Source: Hyphomicrobiales bacterium (lineage in GTDB: Bacteria; Pseudomonadota; Alphaproteobacteria; Rhizobiales; Rhizobiaceae). Taken from it: a stretch of DNA of 64,000 bases. The stretch covers positions 1 to 64,000 of the forward strand of contig UBYX01000018.1 in assembly GCA_900469955.1 (NCBI GenBank), written 5' to 3'. A model generated the notes under the pieces. The model saw nothing but the letters and a program-made list of their open reading frames with translations, searched no databases and was not told where the DNA came from. This document shows positions 6,941 through 15,840 of this stretch, in pieces (the first letter of the stretch is position 1; the number at the start of each line of letters is the position of its first letter). The translations under genes were made by a program, and so were the position numbers.

Positions 6941-8435
6941 CGCGCTTGCCCGCCGTCCCGAACTCGTCCTCTGGCTGATCGCCGCCTATTACGTGCTGGC
7001 GATCGCCTTGCGAGTGCTGCGTTCCGAGGCGCTGGAGAGCGACGAAGCGGAACAGCTCGTCCAGTCGCAGTTCTTCCTAATGGGCTATGGTCGCCAGCCG
7101 CCTTTCTACAACTGGCTGCAATACGGCGTCATCCAGCTAACCGGCCCGTCGATCTTCGCCCTGTCGCTCGTCAAGAACCTGCTGCTCTTTCTGTGCTGCG
7201 CGATCTACGGGTCGGCGGCGCGACTTTTGCTCAAGGGCCAGCGGCTCGTTGCGGTCGCAATGCTCGGCGTGATCGCCATGCCGGCGATCAGCGTCATGGC
7301 GCAACGCGACCTGACGCATGCGATCGCTACCCTGTTTGCCGTCGCAGTTTTCCTTTACGCCTTCCTCCGGACGCTGATCCGCCCGAGCCTCGGCTCCTAT
7401 CTCCTTACCGGCCTCGCAGTCGGCATCGGGCTGATCGCCAAATACAATTTCGTCATCGTGCCGGTGGCGGCGATCCTTGCCATTCTGCCGGAGCCGGATC
7501 TGCGCAAGCGGATCTTCGACTGGCGGATCATTCCGGCCCTCGCCGTCACTGCCGCCATATGCCTGCCGCACGGGCTCTGGCTGCTCGGCAACCTGACCGA
7601 AGCGACGGACGGAACGATCAGGGCGATGCGGGAGGACGCCTCCGGCAATCCCCTGCTCGACCGGCTGTCCGGTCTCGGCACGTTGGCTGTAGCGATACTT
7701 GCCGGCACGCTGCCGGTCCTCGCATTCTTCCTGATCGCCTTCCGTAGGCCGCTCGTCGAGGCACGGACAGCCACAAGCCAATGGACTCGCGTCATCGGGC
7801 GCATGCTGCTTTTGTGCCTCGTCGCCGTCGGCCTGATCGGCCTCGGCTTTGGGGCGACGACCATCAGCGAGAAATGGCTGTCTCCCTTCCTCGTCCTGCT
7901 GCCGCTCTATCTCTGTCTGAAGCTCGATGCGGTCGGCGTAGACAGCAGCCGTAGCTTGGGGCGCATGCTTTTTCCCGTTGCGGCGCTCGCCCTCGGTTTC
8001 ATCGCCTACATGGCGCTTGGGAACGTCATCGGCCCGCACCTCGGCCAGTACAACAAGGAGAACCTTCCTTCCCGTCCCTTCCTGCGCGAAGTGTTGGCAG
8101 AACGAGCCGGCACGAACCCTGCCTATGTCATTGCCGCCGATCCCTTCCTCGGCGCAAGCGCCCGGATCGAGCTGCCGGGTGCACGCATATTGTGGCCGGG
8201 CTTCGGACAGACGCCCCTCCTCGACGCCACGGAGAGGGGTCAGGTCGGGCTTATCGTCTGGCGGGCGGACGGCAATGGCATGCCGGACGGCTTGAGCGCC
8301 TATCTGCAAGCGAACGGCTTGGAAGCGGAGCGCCTGGCGCCCGCCACCAGGGCGGTGCCCTATCTCTTTTCCGGCGGGAGAGACACCGTCACCTTCGGTT
8401 TCGCCTGGACGCCGGGCGGTCCAGGCACGCCTTGA
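6915..8435 (+). CDS. GT39-family membrane glycosyltransferase 1 (Rgt/ArnT-like)
   Basis: A 506-residue protein with about eleven membrane segments. The first periplasmic loop has ESDEAEQ, with the acidic pair needed for catalysis in ArnT and PMT enzymes, then GRQPPFYNWLQY. Such proteins transfer a sugar from a polyprenyl phosphate to lipid A, LPS core or another acceptor on the periplasmic side. ATG 6915 is preferred to the upstream frame start because GGAAG precedes it and the protein then begins just before its first helix. It is 43-44% alike by eye to the next gene in the loop region, so the two are tandem paralogs. Confidence 0.78.
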   Translation: MRVIRRISDALARRPELVLWLIAAYYVLAIALRVLRSEALESDEAEQLVQSQFFLMGYGRQPPFYNWLQYGVIQLTGPSIFALSLVKNLLLFLCCAIYGSAARLLLKGQRLVAVAMLGVIAMPAISVMAQRDLTHAIATLFAVAVFLYAFLRTLIRPSLGSYLLTGLAVGIGLIAKYNFVIVPVAAILAILPEPDLRKRIFDWRIIPALAVTAAICLPHGLWLLGNLTEATDGTIRAMREDASGNPLLDRLSGLGTLAVAILAGTLPVLAFFLIAFRRPLVEARTATSQWTRVIGRMLLLCLVAVGLIGLGFGATTISEKWLSPFLVLLPLYLCLKLDAVGVDSSRSLGRMLFPVAALALGFIAYMALGNVIGPHLGQYNKENLPSRPFLREVLAERAGTNPAYVIAADPFLGASARIELPGARILWPGFGQTPLLDATERGQVGLIVWRADGNGMPDGLSAYLQANGLEAERLAPATRAVPYLFSGGRDTVTFGFAWTPGGPGTP

Positions 8436-8474
8436 GCAGGCAATCGGTCCGGGAAGGCCAAGACCGAAAAATTA

Positions 8475-10055
8475 GTGTTGCAATTCCCCGCTAGGCTGCG
8501 GCTTCGGTCAGCGCCGGAGGGGATATTGCTGCAACAGAATCAATCGGCCACCTATGGCATCCGGCTTTCGTCCGAACGCCATGCCATCCTGCTCGCGGCA
8601 ATTGCCATCTATTTCATCGTCAATTTCCTGGCGCGAATGACATTGCCGGTGAACCTGGAACTGGACGAGGCCGAACAGTCCTATTTTTCCCAGTGGCTTA
8701 TGGCGGGCTACAGCTCACAACCACCGCTCTACAACTGGCTTCAATATGCCACGGTGCAGCTTTTCGGCCTGTCGCTTGCGTCGCTCTCGGCCTTGAAGAA
8801 CCTCATCCTGTTCAGCGCCTACGTCTTTTACTTTCTGGCTGCTCGGGAAGTGATGCGCGACCGGCAGATTGCCGTAGTCGCAGTGCTGGGGCTGCTGACC
8901 ATTCCGCAGGTGGCCTTCGAAGCCCAACGGGACCTCAGCCACACCGTCGCGACTATCTTCACCGCCTCCCTGTTTCTCTATGCCTTCTTGCGGACGGTCA
9001 GACGGCCCTCGATTTCGTCCTTCCTGCTGCTCGGCTTTGCGACCGGGGTCGGTGTTATCGCGAAATATAATTTCGTGCTGCTTCCGGCCGCAGCCTTCCT
9101 GGCAATCCTAAGCGACGCCAAGTGGCGGCCGCGTCTGTTCGACTGGAGGCTGTTGCTAGCCGGCGCCGTAGCGCTCGTGATTGTTGCGCCCCACGCCCTT
9201 TGGCTCGTGGATCACATCAGTGCCGCCAGCGCCCACACCATGCGCAAGCTCACCGGCTCCGGCGGCGCTCCTGCGCTCGCCATGCTGAACGGCCTTGGGT
9301 CGCTCGCGCTCGCCTCGCTCGGCTTCGGCGGTTTGACGCTCGCCCTCTTCGCCCTTGCCCATCGGGAAAAACTGCCGGCGATCTTCCGCGCCCGCAGCGA
9401 CTGGACGCGGCTCACCGGGCGGATCCTGATTTTCGCGCTCGGCCTCATCGTCCTGATGATCCTGTTCGGCGGCGTAGAAAAGGTCCGCGATCGCTGGCTC
9501 ACGCCGATCCTCATTCTGCTGCCGCTCTATCTGGCGCTCAAGATCGACGCCGCGGCCCCGAACCTGCAGCCGGAACTGAGGAGGATCTGGACAATCACGA
9601 TCGCGCTCATGGTCCTGATCCCGACCTTGCTTCTCGGCCGGGTTGCTACAGCATCGCTGACCGGGCTCTATCAATACCCGAATTTCCCATTTGCCTCGAT
9701 GGCCGAGGAAGTACGCCCGCAGGTGACCTCGGCGCCCACGCTTGTCGTCACCTTGGACACTCATATGGCGGGGAACCTGCGTCTTCATCTGCAGCCGGTT
9801 CCCGTCCTCGCGCTTTCGACACCCGCGGGCCTCAACCCTCCGCCGACGCCGGAGCATCAGCGCATTCTCTTCGCCTGGCGAAGCGCTGCCGATGGCACCT
9901 CTGCCGGCCTGCCGCAAAAATTCGAACAATATCTGCAGGAACACGGAATGAAGGCCGATGCATCGCAGATCCGCACCGTCACGCTTCCCTACGCCTATGG
10001 CAGAGCCGGTGACGGATACCACTTTGCCTATGCCGTCTTCGACATCGGCCGCTGA
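8475..10055 (+). CDS. GT39-family membrane glycosyltransferase 2 (Rgt/ArnT-like)
   Basis: A protein of up to 526 residues and paralog of the preceding one: ELDEAEQSYFSQWLMAGY and SQPPLYNWLQYAT mirror its first-loop motif, and QRDLSHT and GVIAKYNFVLLP mirror later ones. A GTG at 8475 gives the longest form. TTG at 8526, just after GGAGGGG, gives a 509-residue form closer in length to its neighbour, and I cannot decide between them. A GT2 followed by two GT39 genes resembles the rhizobial rgt genes that add galacturonic acid to LPS core, but acceptor and sugar are not visible from sequence. Confidence 0.75.
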   Translation: MLQFPARLRLRSAPEGILLQQNQSATYGIRLSSERHAILLAAIAIYFIVNFLARMTLPVNLELDEAEQSYFSQWLMAGYSSQPPLYNWLQYATVQLFGLSLASLSALKNLILFSAYVFYFLAAREVMRDRQIAVVAVLGLLTIPQVAFEAQRDLSHTVATIFTASLFLYAFLRTVRRPSISSFLLLGFATGVGVIAKYNFVLLPAAAFLAILSDAKWRPRLFDWRLLLAGAVALVIVAPHALWLVDHISAASAHTMRKLTGSGGAPALAMLNGLGSLALASLGFGGLTLALFALAHREKLPAIFRARSDWTRLTGRILIFALGLIVLMILFGGVEKVRDRWLTPILILLPLYLALKIDAAAPNLQPELRRIWTITIALMVLIPTLLLGRVATASLTGLYQYPNFPFASMAEEVRPQVTSAPTLVVTLDTHMAGNLRLHLQPVPVLALSTPAGLNPPPTPEHQRILFAWRSAADGTSAGLPQKFEQYLQEHGMKADASQIRTVTLPYAYGRAGDGYHFAYAVFDIGR

Positions 10056-10058
10056 CCG

Positions 10059-11426
10059 CTATTCCTTCACGGTGTCCCGCAGGTGGTCGAGAGCCCGGCG
10101 CAGTTTGTCGATCACCTCGTCCACCTCAAGGCGGCTGATCGTAAGCGCCGGCGAGGCCAGCATGCGGTCCCCCGTCGCGCGCATGATCAGCCCGTTCTCG
10201 ACGCAGTGATTGCGCACCAGCGTGCCGATGTCATCGGGCTTTGCGTAGCGGCGGCGGGTGGCTTTATCCGCAGCGAGCTGCAGTCCGCCCATCAGGCCGA
10301 CGCTTTCCGCCTGGCCCACGACTTCATGATCCTCGAGGCTCTTCCAGGCGGAGGCGAAATAGGGGCCTATATCGTCGCGGACCCGCTCGACCAGCCCCTC
10401 CTCCTCGAGGATCCGGATGTTCTCCAATGCGGCGGCTGCCGAGACCGGGTGACCGGAATAGGTGAATCCGTGGTAGAAATCGCCGAGTTCGCCGACCATC
10501 ACATCTGCAACCCTGTCGCTCACCAATACCCCGCCGATCGGCAGATAACCGGACGACAGGCCCTTGGCGATCGGCGCGAGATCCGGCTCGACGCCGTAAT
10601 ATTGATGGCCGAACCACTCGCCCAGCCGACCGAAACCGCAGATCACCTCGTCCACGACCAGCAGGATGTTCTTCGCCTTGCAGATGCGGGCGATTTCCGG
10701 CCAGTAGGTTTCCGGCGGGATGATGACGCCCCCTGCCCCCTGGATCGGTTCGGCGACAAAGGCCGCAACACGGTCCTCGCCGAGTTCGTCGATCTTCGCC
10801 TCCAGTTCGCGGGCGAGATTCAGGCCGAATTCGCCCGGCGAGAGATCGGCGCCCTCCGCATACCAATAGGGCTGGCCGATATGGTGGATGCCCTCGATCG
10901 GCAGATTGCCCTGCTCGTGCATCAGCTTCATGCCGCCGAGCGAGGCGCCGGCCACCGTCGAGCCGTGATAGCCGTTCCTCCGGGCGATAACTTGCGTCTT
11001 TTCAGGTTTACCGAGCGCCTTCCAGTAGACGCGCGCCATGCGGAACCACGTGTCAGTCGCTTCCGAGCCGGAATTGGTGAAGAAAACCCGTTTCAGCCTG
11101 TCGCCCGCATGCGAGGCGATCTTCTGAGCAAGCAGCGTTGCCGGTGGCGTCGTGGTGCCGAAAAAGCTGTTGTAGTAAGGCAGTTCCTGCATCTGCCTGT
11201 AGGCGGCATCGGCAATCGACTTGCGGCCATAGCCGACATTGACGCACCAGAGGCCGGCAAAGGCGTCCAGATATTTCTTCCCCGTCGAATCGTAGATGTA
11301 GACGCCCTCGGCCCGCTCGATAATGCGCGTGCCCCTGGCATTCAGCTGCTTCATGTCCGAGAACGGATGCAGGTGATGGGCGGCGTCGATCGCGGCGAGA
11401 TTGGAAAGCGGCGGCATATCGGTCAT
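10059..11426 (-). CDS. Class III pyridoxal-phosphate aminotransferase (putrescine/omega-amino acid type)
   Basis: A 455-residue enzyme of the omega-aminotransferase group. FFTNSGSEATDT binds the cofactor phosphate, VVDEVICGFGR holds the Asp contacting the pyridine nitrogen, and APIAKGLSSGYLP holds the PLP-binding Lys. ATG 11426 (MTDMPPLSN) is preferred to an upstream TTG. It is divergent from a PuuA-like glutamine synthetase with 79 bases between starts, a pairing typical of polyamine or amine use in rhizobia. The amino donor is probably putrescine or a related amine with pyruvate as acceptor; this is inferred from context. Confidence 0.85.
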   Translation of the reverse strand: MTDMPPLSNLAAIDAAHHLHPFSDMKQLNARGTRIIERAEGVYIYDSTGKKYLDAFAGLWCVNVGYGRKSIADAAYRQMQELPYYNSFFGTTTPPATLLAQKIASHAGDRLKRVFFTNSGSEATDTWFRMARVYWKALGKPEKTQVIARRNGYHGSTVAGASLGGMKLMHEQGNLPIEGIHHIGQPYWYAEGADLSPGEFGLNLARELEAKIDELGEDRVAAFVAEPIQGAGGVIIPPETYWPEIARICKAKNILLVVDEVICGFGRLGEWFGHQYYGVEPDLAPIAKGLSSGYLPIGGVLVSDRVADVMVGELGDFYHGFTYSGHPVSAAAALENIRILEEEGLVERVRDDIGPYFASAWKSLEDHEVVGQAESVGLMGGLQLAADKATRRRYAKPDDIGTLVRNHCVENGLIMRATGDRMLASPALTISRLEVDEVIDKLRRALDHLRDTVKE

Positions 11427-11505
11427 GGAACTGGCCCCTGATTGTGCGGTCAATTCTTATCGGTTACGAACTCTCTTCCGCAACACCCTTTCAAAAGACC
11501 TGTCG

Positions 11506-12840
11506 ATGTCGTCCGAACCCGTTCCGCCTCATATCGAAATCCTTCTCGTCGGCATGAATGGCGACCTGCGCGGCAAGCGCATTCCGCTCGACAAGGAAGA
11601 CAAGGTCTGGAAGGGCGCAGTGAGGCTGCCGACGTCCACGCAGTCGTTGGACATCTGGGGCGACGACAATGACGATATCACCGGGCTGTCGCTGACGATC
11701 GGCGATCCCGACGGCGTCTGCGTTCCCGACAAGCGCAGCCTCGCGCCGATGCCATGGGCGCCGAAGGGGTCGGTCCAGGTGCTTTCCACCATGCACGAGA
11801 TGGACGGAAGCCCGAGCTTCATGGACCCGCGCGCCATGCTCGCCGCGATGCTGGAACGCTATGAGGAGCGAGGCCTGACCCCGGTGGTTGCGACCGAACT
11901 CGAGTTCTACGTAGTGGAGGACGACTGGCGCGGGACCGGCAAGCCCCGGCCACCGGAAAAGCTGATGTACCGCGACCATCCGAACGGTTTCCAGCTCTAC
12001 GACATGCGTGCCGTCGATACGCTCGATGATTATCTGCAGAGCGTCAGAACCTGGGCGAAGCTCCAGGACTTGCCGGCGGATGCGACGACAGCCGAATTCG
12101 GGCCCGGCCAGTTCGAGATCAACCTGCTGCACCGCGCCAACGCGCTGGCGGCGGCCGACGACTGCATCTATCTGAAGCGGGTCGCCGAACAGGCGGCGAA
12201 AAAGCACGGGCTGAAATCCACCTGCATGGCCAAACCCTATGCGGACCAGGCGGGCTCTGGCCTGCATGTGCATGCCAGCATCATCGACCGCGACGGGAAC
12301 AATGTGCTGGACGCCAGGGGCGGTGATCCTCTGCGGCTCAAATCCGTCTGCGCCGGCATGTTGAAGACGATGCGCGATGCGCAGCTGATTTTCGCGCCGT
12401 TTGCCAATTCCTACCGCCGTTTCCAGCCGGGCTCGTTCGCACCGGTCGATATCGACTGGGGCTTCGGTCACCGGGGAACTGCGGTGCGCATTCCCGATAA
12501 GGATGGCCGGGCGGCCCGCATCGAGCACCGCGTCGCCGGCGCCGATGCCAATCCCTATCTGTTGCTGACCGCGATCCTCGGCGGCATGCTCCTGGGGCTG
12601 GACGAGATGCTCGATGCCGGTCCGGCGACCGAACCGGGCAAGGAGCCGCCGGCCGGCACCAAGAAGCTGACGCACGACTTCCTGACGGCGGTCGAGGATT
12701 TTTCCGCCTCACCCTTCATCAAGGACGCGTTCGGCGCGCGTTACCAGAAGCTCTACGGCGACACCAAACGCAAGGAGGCGATCACCTATCTGCGCACGGT
12801 GAGCGATTTCGACTACCAGACCTACCTGCCGCGGATCTAG
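11506..12840 (+). CDS. Glutamine synthetase family, gamma-glutamylamine synthetase type (PuuA-like)
   Basis: A 444-residue protein with the GS beta-grasp region (about residues 20-110) and catalytic domain. Metal ligands lie in ATELEFYV and AEFGPGQFEIN. SGLHVHAS gives the conserved His, and ARIEHRVAGADANPYL the glutamate-binding Arg. The N terminus lacks signs of nitrogen-assimilation GSI, including a clear adenylylation site. This form usually joins glutamate to an amine such as putrescine. ATG 11506 was chosen because it gives the family-length N terminus; the frame is open from 11401. It shares a 79-base divergent promoter region with the aminotransferase. Confidence 0.82.
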   Translation: MSSEPVPPHIEILLVGMNGDLRGKRIPLDKEDKVWKGAVRLPTSTQSLDIWGDDNDDITGLSLTIGDPDGVCVPDKRSLAPMPWAPKGSVQVLSTMHEMDGSPSFMDPRAMLAAMLERYEERGLTPVVATELEFYVVEDDWRGTGKPRPPEKLMYRDHPNGFQLYDMRAVDTLDDYLQSVRTWAKLQDLPADATTAEFGPGQFEINLLHRANALAAADDCIYLKRVAEQAAKKHGLKSTCMAKPYADQAGSGLHVHASIIDRDGNNVLDARGGDPLRLKSVCAGMLKTMRDAQLIFAPFANSYRRFQPGSFAPVDIDWGFGHRGTAVRIPDKDGRAARIEHRVAGADANPYLLLTAILGGMLLGLDEMLDAGPATEPGKEPPAGTKKLTHDFLTAVEDFSASPFIKDAFGARYQKLYGDTKRKEAITYLRTVSDFDYQTYLPRI

Positions 12841-12874
12841 AGAAGACGGTGGTCAGAAGACTATTCTCCGCCGA

Positions 12875-13588
12875 CTATGCTTTGGGCAAAGACGGTTTCG
12901 ATATCCATGGCGCGTATGGCAGATCGTCGATGTCGATCAGCATGTTTTCATAATCGAAAGCCTTTGTTATCGACCCGACGAACTTGCCGTATTCCGCCTG
13001 GAGTTGCTCCAGCGCTTCGCGATTGCCGGTCTGCGCCGCAACAACTTCCTCCTCCTTCAGGGCCCTTGTCAGGTCGCGATAGGTGCTGTTGCCGTCCTTG
13101 TCCGGGATCAGGACCACAACCCCGCCCTTTTCCTTGAACTTGATGCCGAAGTAGAGTTCATCGTCGGTGAAGAGATCGCGATTCTTGTTGATCATCTGCG
13201 GGAGCGTGAGCGCGAAGAGGCTTTCCCGGCTAAGGCCTCCATGCGCTTCGTATTGCTGGTTCACTAGTTGCGCGAGCTGCCAGCCTTTCTCGGCAAGCAG
13301 CGCCTTCAGCATATTCTTGGCAATCGGATCGCTTATCTTGAACTGATCGGAATTGATGAAGTCGATGGCGTCGGAGACGAGTTGGCTCTTCTCGTCCATC
13401 TCGACAAATGCGGCATTGATCGCGAAGGCAGCTCTTATCGTTTCCTTGGAAGGTTCGCCGGAGATTCCGTTCGCCACCTGGACGAGATCGGTCTTCTTCG
13501 CCTCGTTTTCCTTGCTCTCGTCGGCAGGGACGGCCGACTGTTTCAGGATCAGCAAAGCTGCAGGTTGAAGTTCGGAGATGGAAGTCAT
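12875..13588 (-). CDS. Conserved-looking protein of unknown function
   Basis: A 237-residue soluble protein with no signal peptide or membrane segment. The N terminus ELQPAALLILKQS is followed by a charged linker (residues 20-35). A mostly helical middle part and an acidic C-terminal part (IDDLPYAPW) complete it. GAGGAA lies just before the ATG, so expression is likely. It is convergent with the glutamine synthetase gene. I do not recognise the family and propose no function. Confidence 0.7.
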   Translation of the reverse strand: MTSISELQPAALLILKQSAVPADESKENEAKKTDLVQVANGISGEPSKETIRAAFAINAAFVEMDEKSQLVSDAIDFINSDQFKISDPIAKNMLKALLAEKGWQLAQLVNQQYEAHGGLSRESLFALTLPQMINKNRDLFTDDELYFGIKFKEKGGVVVLIPDKDGNSTYRDLTRALKEEEVVAAQTGNREALEQLQAEYGKFVGSITKAFDYENMLIDIDDLPYAPWISKPSLPKA

Positions 13589-13874
13589 GCCGTTCCTCGC
13601 ACGTGCCTTCCGCCTGTCATAAACCTAGGTAACATCTGCCGGAACCATCATGGCCCGAAACAAGCAATTTTTCTCTATCGGAAGTTGAAATTAAGAACCA
13701 ATGGCTAACAGGATATGAACGACCGATCGCGAGATATCGCCATCGTCTCGGCGGCGCGTGACAAGCAAGGCCGCTGCGGTTTCGGATCGATGAAAGGCCG
13801 AAGTTCTTCTTCAGCCTATCTTAAATCCCTCCGGTTTATGGAACCGGCATATTTCATGTCATTGCGGCCCGTGG

Positions 13875-14618
13875 ATGCGCCTCGTTATTGCCAAATCACT
13901 GCTAACCGGTTTGTTGTCGCTGCTCGCCTCGCTTTCGCTGTCCTTCGCCTTCGTTCCCATGATGGGGGGACAGGTGGCCGGTGCGGGTCTGGTGATGACG
14001 ATCGTCTGCCCGCTGGCGATTTCGATCCCTGCCTCCGCCATGATGTTCTGGCAGTCGGAAAGGGTTCGGCGGGCGGAGAAAATCGCCTCCGATGCGCTGG
14101 CGAAACTCGCTCTTGCCTATGAAGAACTTCGGTTGCAATCCCGGCGCGACAGCCTGACCGGATTGCTCAATCGCGGCGCCTTTCTGGAAGAACTCGACGC
14201 TTTCAGCCGCAATGGCGTGACCGGCGCGCTGATCTTCCTCGATCTCGACCATTTCAAGTCGATCAACGACCGCCATGGCCACGCAGCCGGAGACGAGGTA
14301 CTTCGCCGGACCGGGCGGATACTCTCGACCTATCGGGGGCAATTCGATATCGCCGGCCGTCTCGGAGGTGAAGAATTCGCGCTTTTTCGAGGGGGCATCG
14401 CAATCAAGAACATGCCGAAGCGATGCGAGGATGTTCGCGAGGCCATCGACGGCCTGGATATCCGCTCTACCTCGGGGGCGAAGATCGGCGTTTCGGCGAG
14501 CATAGGAGCCCTGTATTGCGGGGCGGGTTTCGATTCCCATGCCTGCCTCAAGGCGGCTGATATCAATCTCTACGAGGCCAAGGCCCGTGGCCGGAACCAG
14601 GTCGTTTCATCCGCCTAG
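13875..14618 (+). CDS. Membrane-bound diguanylate cyclase (GGDEF domain)
   Basis: A 247-residue protein. Two membrane helices (about residues 5-27 and 34-58) join through a short coiled segment to a GGDEF domain with the active-site motif GGEEF near residue 163. It should make cyclic di-GMP from two GTP, controlling motility and surface growth. DSLTGLLNR and DLDHFKSINDRHGHAAGD are intact. The inhibitory I-site (RxxD ahead of GGEEF) is not kept: the aligned tetrad reads GQFD, with Arg one position off. Feedback inhibition may be absent. No sensory domain beyond the two helices is seen. Confidence 0.88.
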   Translation: MRLVIAKSLLTGLLSLLASLSLSFAFVPMMGGQVAGAGLVMTIVCPLAISIPASAMMFWQSERVRRAEKIASDALAKLALAYEELRLQSRRDSLTGLLNRGAFLEELDAFSRNGVTGALIFLDLDHFKSINDRHGHAAGDEVLRRTGRILSTYRGQFDIAGRLGGEEFALFRGGIAIKNMPKRCEDVREAIDGLDIRSTSGAKIGVSASIGALYCGAGFDSHACLKAADINLYEAKARGRNQVVSSA

Positions 14619-14631
14619 CCTGCCGAAGTGT

Positions 14632-15570
14632 TCAGATCCCGCTGCCGTCCCGCTCGTCCAGTTCGCGAGGTTGGGGTTCGTTGACCAGTACCTTGAGTTC
14701 GCCGGCATGGATCTTCAGGTGCACATCGCGCTTCATCGGCAGGAGTTCGCCGTCGATGACGCAGCGGATGTCGTGCCGCTCGCGCGGGAAATGCAGTTCG
14801 ACCTCCGTAGCCGTCATGGCCGTCACCGCCGCGTTTTCCTTGAGCCGCCCTCGCAGGATGTCGACGGCAAGTCTCGCCACGCCCGCCGGCTTCAGCGGAT
14901 CGGCGATATAAAAACCGAGATGCCCCCTTGTGAGGCGATCCGCATACATCAGGGGATCGGGGCCGAATTCGTTGTTAGAGACGGAAATTGCCGAAACCTT
15001 GCGGTGTCCGACCTGTCCCTCCGCATTGAACTCGACCTCGAATTCCGGCGGGTTGAACATGACGCCAATCGCGGCACGGGTGCTGGCACGGATCTTTCCG
15101 AGCCTCGAACCGAAGGTCATGGAATTGCGATAACGCACCATGCGGGCATGCAGGCCGGCCGAAAACTGGTGTACGAAGCTCTTGCCGTTGGCACTGGCGA
15201 TATCGATGTGTTCCGGAGTGGCGACCGCCAGTGCATCCAACACCTGCCAGATGTCGAGCGGCAGCTTCAGCGAGCGAGCGAAGAGATTCATGGTGCCGGC
15301 CGGCACTACGCCGAGCACGATACCGCTCTTCCAAGCGATGCCGGCCGCGGCCGAAATGGTGCCGTCGCCGCCGCCGGCAATCAGCCCTTCTATACCCGCC
15401 GTGGCGGCCGCCTTTTCCATTGTCGCGACGACCTCGTCTCCGGAGACGACGTGGCACTCGATCTGGTGGCCTGCCGTCTTGAATGTTTGCACGGCGTGGG
15501 CGCAGTAGGCGCTCATGTCGGTGGTTCGAAAGGTACCGCCATCGCGGTTGAAGACGGCAAAAAGGTTCAT
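14632..15570 (-). CDS. Diacylglycerol kinase catalytic-domain protein (lipid kinase)
   Basis: A 312-residue cytosolic protein of the DAGK/YegS/LCB5 family. IAGGGDGTISAAA (about residues 64-76) is the nucleotide-binding GGDGT motif and VVPAGTMNLFARSL follows as the second signature. The C-terminal beta domain ends with CVIDGELL, common to YegS-like lipid kinases. The substrate is probably diacylglycerol or another lipid alcohol. Tail-to-tail with the cyclase gene, 13 bases apart. The longest frame gives the family-typical start MNLFAVFNRDGG. Confidence 0.85.
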   Translation of the reverse strand: MNLFAVFNRDGGTFRTTDMSAYCAHAVQTFKTAGHQIECHVVSGDEVVATMEKAAATAGIEGLIAGGGDGTISAAAGIAWKSGIVLGVVPAGTMNLFARSLKLPLDIWQVLDALAVATPEHIDIASANGKSFVHQFSAGLHARMVRYRNSMTFGSRLGKIRASTRAAIGVMFNPPEFEVEFNAEGQVGHRKVSAISVSNNEFGPDPLMYADRLTRGHLGFYIADPLKPAGVARLAVDILRGRLKENAAVTAMTATEVELHFPRERHDIRCVIDGELLPMKRDVHLKIHAGELKVLVNEPQPRELDERDGSGI

Positions 15571-15840
15571 CGCATCAAAGCTCTGGGCGGGCGGTTTCGG
15601 CCGCGAGACAACGGGATACCGAAGAAATGGTTGCGATGACGTGCTTTATCAACAGGGCGCCAATGAGGCCGCACCGCACACACAATGCCGTGAGCACCTC
15701 CGGAATATTCGTGAGGCCCTACCGCAACGCACAATCCCGTGTTACTTTGATTTGTGTCATTTTTGATGACCGCTCACCTCCAGAGCGGGTGGACGTCTCC
15801 CACGTCTCACCCGCATCTTTTTTCAAGCAGATTCAATTTG

